From: Methanobrevibacter sp.
GTDB lineage: Archaea > Methanobacteriota > Methanobacteria > Methanobacteriales > Methanobacteriaceae
Direction of reading: 5' to 3'
Assembly: GCA_031289975.1 (NCBI GenBank)
Contig: JAITOM010000160.1
Span: 1-5,354, forward strand
Length of the DNA stretch: 5,354 bases
This document shows, piece by piece, positions 1 to 5,241 of the stretch; the stretch's first letter is position 1; each line of letters starts with the position of its first letter. The translations under genes and the position numbers were made by a program. The notes under the pieces were generated by a model. The model was not told the DNA's origin. It did not search any database and saw only the letters and a program-made list of their open reading frames with translations.

Positions 1-161
1 TAAATAAATAAAAATTATTATTTAAAAAATTAATTTAATATTAATTTGAAATTTATAAAAATAAGATGTTTAAAAATAATGATTAATTACAAACATTTTT
101 TACATCACTATAATATTAAGTTTTTAACCATTACTAAACAAATAAAAGTGATTATTAATTT
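1..161. other. Gene-free A+T-rich intergenic DNA
   Basis: This is very A+T-rich sequence downstream of the thiL operon. I found no open frame longer than about ten codons with a start on either strand, and no tRNA-like or CRISPR-like structure. The 11-base string TTACAAACATT at 88-98 recurs at 268-278 inside the adjacent hairpin cluster. The stretch may hold the promoter of a gene beyond the left edge, but no single TATA box stands out in this composition. Confidence 0.6.
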
Positions 162-292
162 AGTTTAAAAATTTTATATTTTTAAACTTAGAAAAGCAAA
201 GCTTTTCTTTATTTTTCTTTATTGAAATTTTTTATTTCAATTAGAAAATCTGAAAGCTTTTCTTTACTTACAAACATTATTTCATATAATGT
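162..292. repeat. Cluster of five consecutive inverted repeats after thiL
   Basis: Five inverted repeats follow each other almost without gaps. Arms are 162-172/178-188 (11 bp, 5-nt loop), 190-197/201-208 (AGAAAAGC/GCTTTTCT, AAA loop on the plus strand), 221-228/234-241 (8 bp, 5-nt loop), 243-248/258-263 (6 bp, wide loop) and 274-280/286-292 (ACATTAT/ATAATGT, 5-nt loop). The 14-base string AAAGCTTTTCTTTA occurs twice (198-211 and 253-266). The cluster begins 18 bases past the thiL stop, so in the operon transcript it would form a chain of 3'-UTR stem-loops. It may act in termination or protect the 3' end. The pairing is read directly; the role is inferred. Confidence 0.6.
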
Positions 293-309
293 AATCGAAA
301 TTTTAGTAT

Positions 310-1386
310 TTACTTATTAAAATGTTGGTAACCTTTTAAATCAATTTCTTTAATTTTTCCATTGATTAATGAGACTTGGATTTTATTGGATTTATTAACC
401 TCTCCAATAATATAATATTTCTTATCTTTGAAATATTCTTTAAATTCATTAATTTTATTTGAATCTATAGTAAACAATAGTTCAAAATCTTCTCCGAAAT
501 TGAATATTAGATCTTGATAATCTTTATTTAATAAAATAGCTATTTTTTTTATGGTATCTATGAATGGGATTTTATCCTCATAGATCATAAATCCTAAGTC
601 CTCAGAGTTTCCTCTATTATATTTAATTGAAGAATTATGTATTTGATGTAGTTCTATACTTAATCCATCTGTAATATCTGTTGCAGAGGTAACTGTTTTA
701 GATCTTTTCAACATGATTCCTTCTTTAACTTTAGCCATAGGGGATAGTATTTTTGAAATTGATGTATCAATAAATTCTGAGTTTATATCGTTATCCATTA
801 ATAACCTTTTTGTTTTTTCAAGACCTTGATTTAAAATCTCAAAACCAATAGCTGATAAGCCAATTTCACCAGAAATAGCTATTAAATCATTGTTTTTAAA
901 TCCATACTGCATTAAAACATTTTCATCATCACTTATTCCAATCCCAGTTCCTGAAATTATAAGTTCATCACCTTCATTTGTGTCTCCACCGAGTAGTGGA
1001 GAATTATAAAACTGGCAAGCTTCAATAATACCATCCAATAAATTATCATATTCATTGATAGGAAGATTTTTAGGAAGAGCAAGAGAAATTAAAATACCAA
1101 CTGGATAAGCACCCATTCCAGCAATATCACTTAAGTTTACTGTAACCGCTTTAAATCCTCTTTGGTAATATGTCATTTCTTTAGGAAAATGATGTTTTTC
1201 AATTAGCATATCACTACTAAGCACTAAAAACTTATTACCAATAGCTATTATTCCAGCATCGTCTCCAATATGAGATTTTAAAGAGTTTTTATCAAAATAT
1301 TTGGTTTGAAAACTTTCTGATTTTTTAATAATCATTTCTATAAGTTTTCTTTCACCAAGATCCCCAATTAAATCTTTATTAGTCAT
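310..1386 (-). CDS. thiL: Thiamine-monophosphate kinase ThiL
   Basis: ThiL phosphorylates thiamine monophosphate with ATP to give thiamine diphosphate, the last step of cytoplasmic thiamine cofactor synthesis. The 358-residue protein shows the PurM/ThiL-family motifs in order: GDDAG at 41-45 (metal-nucleotide site), SSDMLIEKHHF at 57-67, NLSDIAGMGA at 84-93, GGDTN at 133-137, SATDITDGLSIE at 234-245, FGEDFELLF at 297-305 and GYQHF at 352-356. It is slightly longer than many bacterial ThiL proteins but appears full length. It is the last gene of a minus-strand operon, starting 29 bases after the cfbA stop. No strong Shine-Dalgarno site precedes its ATG (only a GAG about 14 bases upstream), so translation may depend partly on coupling with cfbA. 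A chain of hairpins follows the stop. The ATG is chosen because the N-terminal GDLGERKLIE segment fits the family start. Confidence 0.95.
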   Translation of the reverse strand: MTNKDLIGDLGERKLIEMIIKKSESFQTKYFDKNSLKSHIGDDAGIIAIGNKFLVLSSDMLIEKHHFPKEMTYYQRGFKAVTVNLSDIAGMGAYPVGILISLALPKNLPINEYDNLLDGIIEACQFYNSPLLGGDTNEGDELIISGTGIGISDDENVLMQYGFKNNDLIAISGEIGLSAIGFEILNQGLEKTKRLLMDNDINSEFIDTSISKILSPMAKVKEGIMLKRSKTVTSATDITDGLSIELHQIHNSSIKYNRGNSEDLGFMIYEDKIPFIDTIKKIAILLNKDYQDLIFNFGEDFELLFTIDSNKINEFKEYFKDKKYYIIGEVNKSNKIQVSLINGKIKEIDLKGYQHFNK

Positions 1387-1415
1387 GAAAAAATAGTCTC
1401 AAATTATAATAATAT

Positions 1416-2327
1416 TTATTTAATTATTTCTGCATCTACACGCTGTTTAATAATATCAATAAGTAAAGGATCGGATCCAATAGGGTCAAGATATATAATC
1501 TTTCCATTAAACTCCATTTCTATATCTTCATGATCATGGGAATGGTCATGACCATGATGATGACTATGCTCAATATCTTTAACATCTGTTGAAAGTTTTA
1601 AAATTTTAGGAATATCTCTTTTTGTATGCATTCCAGGAGCTATGAAAACAGGGACAACAATTAAATTCTTGAAATTATTATTTTTTAAAAATTCGTTAAT
1701 CGCAACAGGAATACTTGGACTTGTAAGCTCCATAAATCCTAAGGTTACTTTATAATTGGTTTCATCTTTAAACATTCTTAGAAGTTCATTAATAAATTCA
1801 CTATTATAATTTAAACGACTTCCATGACTAATAAGTATAATTCCAGTGTTTTCATGATCTAAAGTATCTGGATCCGTAAATATTTCATCAACTTTATTTT
1901 TTACTATTTGAAGAATAAGAGGATCTGGACCTATACAATCAAGTAAAACTATTTCCCCATCAAAATCAAGACTATTAATATGGTTTAAATAGTGATTTTC
2001 AGGATATTCACCATCTAAAAATCTTGGATCAAGTTCTTTTTTTTCCATACCCAACATTAAAGGTATATCAACCAAGGTATGAATACCAGCTGCCAAAAAT
2101 ATAGGTATAGCTATTATTTTATCAACAGACTTTAAGGAAAGATTGTGTACTGCTTGTGAAATTGTAGGTTCTGAAACTTTCATATATCCTATCTCAACAG
2201 GAAAATCACTTAATTTTTTAAACTTCTCAACCATTTCAGTAAACACTACATTTGCAAAAGGAAGGGTGCTACCATGACTAATTAAAATTATTCCCACATT
2301 ATTTGCTGATTTTGAATTTAAATCCAT
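1416..2327 (-). CDS. cfbA: Sirohydrochlorin nickel/cobalt chelatase, two-domain CbiX/CfbA type with His-rich loop
   Basis: This enzyme inserts a divalent metal into sirohydrochlorin. In methanogens CfbA gives Ni-sirohydrochlorin for coenzyme F430, and related CbiX gives the cobalt form for cobamides. The 303-residue protein contains two copies of the chelatase domain, about 11-150 and 161-303. Each has a GIILISHGS strand with its histidine (H18, H168), a PxFxAxGxHTxxDIP motif with the second metal-site histidine (H83, H234), and a closing DxIGxDPL motif (130-137, 281-288). Archaeal CbiXS/CfbA is usually a single domain of about 130-145 residues acting as a homodimer, so this is a tandem fusion. 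Only the second domain carries a histidine-rich loop at 254-266, with eight His, likely for metal storage or delivery. The ATG has GGAG nine bases upstream, inside the preceding gene, which it overlaps by 29 bp. An in-frame GTG at 2297 is a possible shorter start. Nickel specificity is inferred from the organism. Confidence 0.92.
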   Translation of the reverse strand: MDLNSKSANNVGIILISHGSTLPFANVVFTEMVEKFKKLSDFPVEIGYMKVSEPTISQAVHNLSLKSVDKIIAIPIFLAAGIHTLVDIPLMLGMEKKELDPRFLDGEYPENHYLNHINSLDFDGEIVLLDCIGPDPLILQIVKNKVDEIFTDPDTLDHENTGIILISHGSRLNYNSEFINELLRMFKDETNYKVTLGFMELTSPSIPVAINEFLKNNNFKNLIVVPVFIAPGMHTKRDIPKILKLSTDVKDIEHSHHHGHDHSHDHEDIEMEFNGKIIYLDPIGSDPLLIDIIKQRVDAEIIK

Positions 2328-2697
2328 AAGAGATTACTCCGTTTTCTCCATCTTCTCTGATTTTTCTAAAAACCATTTCTACTTGGTCACCAATTTCAAT
2401 AGTATTAATATCAGCATCGACAATTTGTGATGTTAGTTTAGCACCTTCATCTAATTCTATAATAGCTACAGGATAAGGAGCTATTGTTTTAAAATCCTCT
2501 GTTGATGTACGGACAATAGAAAAACTATGAATTTTTCCTGTTCCCTTAAATTGAATACTTTCTAATTTTCCATTTCTTCTACATTCAGGACAAATAACTC
2601 TTGGAGGAAAGTAAACCTTACCACAAGTTGTGCATTTTGTACCAATAAGATTATATCTCTGTGGAATATGACGCCAATTTCGTATGATATCAGACAT
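2299..2697 (-). CDS. Zn-ribbon/OB-fold protein of the DUF35 family (thiolase/HMG-CoA synthase partner)
   Basis: This small acyl-CoA-associated protein has 132 residues. The N-terminal segment WRHIPQRYNLIG is followed by a rubredoxin-like zinc ribbon with C22-x2-C25 and C36-x2-C39, then an OB-fold domain from about residue 45 to the end. This is the Pfam DUF35_N plus DUF35 OB arrangement. In methanogens the family member bridges acetoacetyl-CoA thiolase and HMG-CoA synthase in one complex that channels acetoacetyl-CoA into the mevalonate route for archaeal lipids. Here neither partner gene is adjacent: a 363-base gap lies upstream and cfbA downstream. It is the first gene of the operon; its end overlaps the cfbA start by 29 bp. 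AGGAGAT at 2704-2710 supports the ATG. The family is clear; the exact partner is inferred, since other DUF35 proteins pair with other thiolase-fold enzymes. Confidence 0.88.
   Translation of the reverse strand: MSDIIRNWRHIPQRYNLIGTKCTTCGKVYFPPRVICPECRRNGKLESIQFKGTGKIHSFSIVRTSTEDFKTIAPYPVAIIELDEGAKLTSQIVDADINTIEIGDQVEMVFRKIREDGENGVISYGFKFKISK
2337..2340 (-). promoter_or_regulatory. Shine-Dalgarno site of cfbA
   Basis: GGAG lies nine bases before the cfbA ATG, within the last codons of the DUF35-family gene. It favours the ATG at 2327 over the in-frame GTG at 2297, which would begin right after the upstream stop codon. Confidence 0.6.
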
Positions 2698-2703
2698 TTA
2701 TTC

Positions 2704-2710
2704 ATCTCCT
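2704..2710 (-). promoter_or_regulatory. Shine-Dalgarno site of the DUF35-family gene
   Basis: AGGAGAT on the minus strand sits just upstream of the ATG at 2697, at normal spacing. It fits the anti-Shine-Dalgarno sequence of methanogen 16S rRNA and fixes the start of the first operon gene. Confidence 0.7.
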
Positions 2711-2746
2711 AACATGATAAATATAAATTAAATAAGTTCTATAATT

Positions 2747-2754
2747 TTTATAAA
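2747..2754 (-). promoter_or_regulatory. Candidate TATA box of the DUF35-cfbA-thiL operon
   Basis: TTTATAAA lies about 50 bases before the start codon. Initiation about 25 bases downstream would fall near 2726 and leave a short leader that includes the Shine-Dalgarno site. The whole region is A/T-only, so other boxes are possible, for example TATATATAA near 2795-2803 on the minus strand. A nearer box around 2718-2729 would leave no room for the ribosome site. Confidence 0.3.
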
Positions 2755-2793
2755 TAATTTTTTATAGTTTCATAATTTTTATTTTTTATTAGT

Positions 2794-2801
2794 TTTATAT
2801 A
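2794..2801 (+). promoter_or_regulatory. Consensus archaeal TATA box on the plus strand
   Basis: This is an exact TTTATATA, the methanogen TATA-box consensus, on the strand opposite to all neighbouring genes. Initiation about 25 bases past its centre would fall near 2822, immediately before GGTTTTGATAAAG and the less A+T-rich stretch that ends in a hairpin plus T-tract. Such a motif occurs by chance in this composition; its support comes from the spacing and from the terminator-like end downstream. Confidence 0.35.
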
Positions 2802-2823
2802 TAATTTTTATAATATTTTTGAT

Positions 2824-2843
2824 GGTTTTGATAAAGTTTTTAA
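2824..2843 (+). repeat. 20-bp dispersed repeat, copy 1
   Basis: GGTTTTGATAAAGTTTTTAA matches 5318-5337 in 19 of 20 positions and in the same orientation. Weaker similarity extends into the A/T-rich sequence just before both copies. The copies lie on either side of the binding-protein gene with its leader and 3' hairpins. Confidence 0.6.
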
Positions 2844-3016
2844 GGCACTGTAAAAAGAGGATGAATTTTTACATTTGAAAAATTAAGAAAATCAAAGACA
2901 AACTTTTAAAACGAGAAATTGGAGAGTTCTCTAAATTTCTTTCAGAAATAAACGGAAAATCAAAGATTTTCCTAAGTTGTCTTCGACAACAAAAGTTTAC
3001 AATTTTATTTTTTTAG

Positions 3017-3058
3017 TCAATTTTTTTCTAAAAAATTGAATCATTTTTTTTTTTTTTT
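3017..3058 (+). terminator. Hairpin plus T15 tract, terminator-like on the plus strand
   Basis: A perfect 10-bp stem (TCAATTTTTT at 3017-3026 with AAAAAATTGA at 3030-3039, 3-nt loop) is followed after four bases by fifteen T at 3044-3058. Archaeal RNA polymerase terminates at T-tracts, so this should stop plus-strand transcription just before it enters the binding-protein gene antisense. In the binding-protein mRNA the same tract reads as A15 two bases after the stop codon, so it is not that gene's own terminator; T-runs inside the stem could serve instead. Confidence 0.5.
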
Positions 3059-3060
3059 AA

Positions 3061-4677
3061 TCATGATACCGATATTCTTTTCCAATTGTATATATTCCCA
3101 AAAATATCTCCACCATGAGGTTGTAATGTAGTGGTTTCAGTAGAAATATCTAAACTGTTATCAATAAAATAAGAATGATCAATAGCTACTAACCATAACC
3201 ATGCTGCATCGCCTTTAGGTGAAATACCAGTACTACCATCCCAAGAAACTTTTCTCCAATCATCGTATGATGAATTAACATCTAAATTATTGGTTGCTAT
3301 TTCAATATAGTTATCTACTTTGGAATTATTGTATCCTGAGGGATTGTCATAAGCATGTCCAATTAATTTACTACTGTATAATTTAGAAATGACGGTTGGA
3401 TCTACTCCACCAAATCCCCAAATAACAGCTTGAGAATTTTTAAAGTTTTCAATATCATTCCAACTTTTACCAACAGGTTTTATTTCAATACCTAATTTTT
3501 TAGCTTCTTCAGATACACTAATAGCTAATGTCTGTCTATCTTGGTCATTTGAAAGATAATAGAGTTCAAAAGATGCTTTCAAACCATTTTTTTCTCTTAT
3601 TCCATCACTTCCAACTTTCCAACCACCATCCTCAAGTATTTGTTTAGCATCATCAACTTTCCCATCTTCAATTGTTGCATCAGGATTAAACCATGGCAAT
3701 GTAGAAGACACTCCATCAAATGATTTTAAACCACCTCCATTTAGTGGACCATCAATAAGTTTTTGTCTATCTATTCCATAATTCAATGCTTTTCTAATTG
3801 CAATATCAGAAGTTACATTATTTCCTATTCTATGCCCTTCTAAGGTTTTTGTTCCGTTATCTGGAATATAAGGTAAGGATATTCCTCTTGTATCAATTGA
3901 ATGTAGCAGTGTCATAGTCATATTATTTACTTTTTCTTTTGTAAATGATAATGGTACTTCAGCAATATCTACTTCTCCTTTCTTAGCAGAAGCAAATGCT
4001 GTATCATCTTTTAAAAATATCATGGTTAATTTTTTAAATGCTGGTTTTATACCATAATAATTATCATTTAATGCAAAAATAGCTTGTTGTCCTTCATCCC
4101 ATTGAACCAATTTATATGGTCCTGAACCAATAGGTTTTTTTCCATAGGTTTGGTTGTTATAACTTGCTTCTGGAATAATTCCAATATAACATAATTTGTT
4201 AATAAATGTAGAATCTACTTCATTTAATTTAAATTCAACAATTGTACTATTTATAATATTTGAAGAATTCATATTACTTAAATCCATATCAGATGCTCCT
4301 ACTTCTTTTAATTTATTGTATGTAAATGCAACATCTTCAGCTGTTAAACTTGAATTATCACTAAATTTAACATTATCTCTAATTGTTACATCATAAGTTA
4401 ACCCATCAGGATTTACAGTATAACTTGTGGCTAAATCATTATTGAGGTTCATTTGATTATCTCTTTTAAATAAGGTACTTTGTATTAATGGTTCAGCATA
4501 ATAATTCCATCCATATACGGGATCAAAACCAGTTTTAGGCTCACCTCCATGAGTTCCTACTGCAACCACTAATTCATCTGGACTTTTTTTCACTCCACTT
4601 CCACCTAAAAGGAATATAGCTATTATTCCAATTATTGATACAGTACCAATAATACTTACCAAATATTTTTTATTCAT
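3061..4677 (-). CDS. ABC transporter solute-binding protein, family 5 (nickel/peptide type)
   Basis: This is a cell-surface binding protein that would capture a ligand (peptide, nickel or nickel-chelate) and pass it to an ABC permease. It has 538 residues, usual for SBP_bac_5. Residues 3-4 are Lys and 6-24 a hydrophobic segment without a lipobox Cys, so a signal anchor rather than a lipoprotein signal is likely. Family segments include AEPLIQSTLFKRD (61-73), GSGPYKLVQWDEGQ (184-197), TRGISLPY (263-270), IRKALNYGIDRQKLI (294-308), DHSYF (500-504) and LQPHGG (518-523). The TRGISLPY and C-terminal PHG motifs recall NikA-like nickel members, but no ligand residue is certain. About nine N-x-S/T sites fit a glycosylated surface protein, though A+T-rich codon use inflates that count. 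GGGGAG before the ATG supports the start. No permease or ATPase gene is in the window. The nearby cfbA makes nickel attractive, but that is inference. Confidence 0.85.
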   Translation of the reverse strand: MNKKYLVSIIGTVSIIGIIAIFLLGGSGVKKSPDELVVAVGTHGGEPKTGFDPVYGWNYYAEPLIQSTLFKRDNQMNLNNDLATSYTVNPDGLTYDVTIRDNVKFSDNSSLTAEDVAFTYNKLKEVGASDMDLSNMNSSNIINSTIVEFKLNEVDSTFINKLCYIGIIPEASYNNQTYGKKPIGSGPYKLVQWDEGQQAIFALNDNYYGIKPAFKKLTMIFLKDDTAFASAKKGEVDIAEVPLSFTKEKVNNMTMTLLHSIDTRGISLPYIPDNGTKTLEGHRIGNNVTSDIAIRKALNYGIDRQKLIDGPLNGGGLKSFDGVSSTLPWFNPDATIEDGKVDDAKQILEDGGWKVGSDGIREKNGLKASFELYYLSNDQDRQTLAISVSEEAKKLGIEIKPVGKSWNDIENFKNSQAVIWGFGGVDPTVISKLYSSKLIGHAYDNPSGYNNSKVDNYIEIATNNLDVNSSYDDWRKVSWDGSTGISPKGDAAWLWLVAIDHSYFIDNSLDISTETTTLQPHGGDIFGNIYNWKRISVS

Positions 4678-4682
4678 CTATT

Positions 4683-4688
4683 CTCCCC
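4683..4688 (-). promoter_or_regulatory. Shine-Dalgarno site of the solute-binding protein gene
   Basis: GGGGAG on the minus strand lies five bases before the ATG at 4677. It is the strongest ribosome site in the window and fixes this start. Confidence 0.7.
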
Positions 4689-4710
4689 CATTTTTAATTT
4701 CAATCCAAGT

Positions 4711-4878
4711 TTAAAAAAATAATTTTCTTAAGTTGACATCATTGAGAAAATAATGCCATTTCCAGTAAAAAACACTAAAAACAGTGTTAAATATACCCAC
4801 ATCCCCAATATATTCATAACACTCATATATAGACATCTGAGTTGAAAAAATATCTAAAATTAAGTTAACTACATCCAT
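4711..4878 (-). CDS. Possible small ORF (55 aa), unknown function
   Basis: An ATG-to-TAA frame encodes 55 residues beginning MDVVNLILDIFSTQ. The second half (about 27-45) is hydrophobic and aromatic-rich, with GIFNTVFSVFYWKWHYFL as its core, so a short membrane-associated peptide is possible, although K40 and H42 interrupt it. I do not recognise a family. It ends 33 bases before the binding-protein ATG, on the same strand. There is no good Shine-Dalgarno site, but a TATA box (4897-4904) is placed so that transcription would start almost at its ATG, which would allow leaderless translation. The stretch is less A+T-rich than the DNA upstream of it, as coding DNA here is. It could equally be an untranslated leader of about 200 nt for the binding-protein gene; it contains the inverted repeat AACACT/AGTGTT (4771-4776, 4783-4788). 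Confidence 0.35.
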   Translation of the reverse strand: MDVVNLILDIFSTQMSIYECYEYIGDVGIFNTVFSVFYWKWHYFLNDVNLRKLFF

Positions 4879-4896
4879 TTTTGATACCGAAAATTT

Positions 4897-4904
4897 TATT
4901 TATA
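4897..4904 (-). promoter_or_regulatory. TATA box upstream of the small ORF and solute-binding protein gene
   Basis: TATAAATA sits within ATTAATATAAAT, a 12-base string that occurs twice exactly 20 bases apart on the minus strand. The predicted start is about 25 bases downstream, close to 4876. That would give the binding-protein mRNA a leader of about 200 nt, or make the small ORF leaderless. The second copy (about 4918-4929) is an alternative box. Confidence 0.45.
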
Positions 4905-4946
4905 TTAATTAAGATATATTTATATTAATGAGTCTTTTGTAAAATT

Positions 4947-4990
4947 AAATTTTTCATGTTAAAATTTGAGTTGGAATTTCATGAAAATTT
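4947..4990. repeat. Inverted repeat upstream of the solute-binding protein promoter
   Basis: AAATTTTTCATG (4947-4958) and CATGAAAATTT (4980-4990) are inverted copies differing by one extra T, separated by 21 bases. Weaker complementarity continues outward on both sides. It lies about 45 bases upstream of the TATA box, where an archaeal regulator could bind. It could also be a chance A/T-rich palindrome. Confidence 0.4.
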
Positions 4991-5034
4991 TATTTTAATT
5001 AAAGTTGTTAATTATTGAATTATAATAATTATAA

Positions 5035-5090
5035 AAATTATTTTTTTAAATAAATATATTCTACAAATTATTTTTTTAAATAAATATATT
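5035..5090. repeat. Direct repeat, 26-bp unit twice at 30-bp period
   Basis: The 26 bases at 5035-5060 recur exactly at 5065-5090, separated by CTAC. Each unit has AAATTA, seven T, then AAATAAATATATT. TATAATAATTA flanks the pair on both sides (5021-5031 and 5090-5100). No coding frame is present. Confidence 0.75.
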
Positions 5091-5161
5091 ATAATAATTA
5101 ATATTAAAAAATATAAAACTTAATTTATATTTAAACAAATATTTCATCATATAGTACTTCC

Positions 5162-5241
5162 AAAATATTTATTTAAAAGTTAAAATATTTATTTAAAAGT
5201 TAAAATATTTATTTAAGAGTTAAAATATTTATTTAAAAGTT
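5162..5241. repeat. Tandem repeat, 20-bp unit four times
   Basis: Four head-to-tail copies of AAAATATTTATTTAAAAGTT fill 5162-5181, 5182-5201, 5202-5221 and 5222-5241. Copies 1, 2 and 4 are identical; copy 3 has one A-to-G change (AAGAGTT). The period is close to two DNA turns, so each unit presents the same helix face. There are no unique spacers, so it is not CRISPR. It may be a regulator array, an iteron-like element or a minisatellite. Confidence 0.85.

Larger units (their letters stand above)
2822..3058 (+). ncRNA. Candidate plus-strand structured RNA
   Basis: The segment has the layout of a small RNA gene of about 235 nt. A TATA box lies at the right distance upstream. Four hairpins follow: 2914-2920/2934-2940 with an inner AGAG/CTCT stem; 2954-2961/2965-2972 (GGAAAATC/GATTTTCC, AAA loop); 2976-2981/2985-2990 (GTTGTC/GACAAC, TTC loop); and 3017-3026/3030-3039. 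Fifteen T end it at 3044-3058. No protein frame with a start spans it on either strand. Base composition is visibly less A/T-only than the flanks. It does not resemble tRNA, 5S, SRP or RNase P RNA. It could instead be a dispersed intergenic repeat or the 3'-UTR hairpins of the minus-strand binding-protein gene. Confidence 0.35.

Noticed and set aside
2297..2299. GTG as the real start of cfbA, removing the overlap with the upstream gene
   Set aside because: The ATG at 2327 has a well-spaced GGAG, and short overlaps are normal in operons. The GTG remains possible but lacks a comparable site.
2869..3003. Minus-strand open frame of about 43 codons in the gap
   Set aside because: It has no usable start codon, crosses the inverted repeats, and is read from the same structured DNA.
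2821..3040. Decayed plus-strand protein gene (the frame reads GFDKVFKAL and then short blocks between stops)
   Set aside because: Several in-frame TAA codons break it, no family is recognisable, and the second repeat copy does not preserve a longer frame. The hairpins and T-tract fit an RNA or repeat better.
4196..4396. Plus-strand open frame of 66 codons
   Set aside because: It lies wholly inside the binding-protein gene on the other strand, is low-complexity Leu/Ile/Ser/Thr/Asn, and has no ribosome site or homologous motif.
4711..4878. Known riboswitch in the binding-protein leader
   Set aside because: I recognise no conserved riboswitch core. Only one 6-bp inverted repeat is clear, which is too little.
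4956..5018. Plus-strand 20-residue ORF starting at ATG 4956
   Set aside because: It is too short, has no ribosome site, and overlaps the inverted repeat that better explains the sequence.
5035..5241. CRISPR array
   Set aside because: The 20-bp units are directly adjacent with no spacers, and the 26-bp unit occurs only twice with a 4-base spacer.
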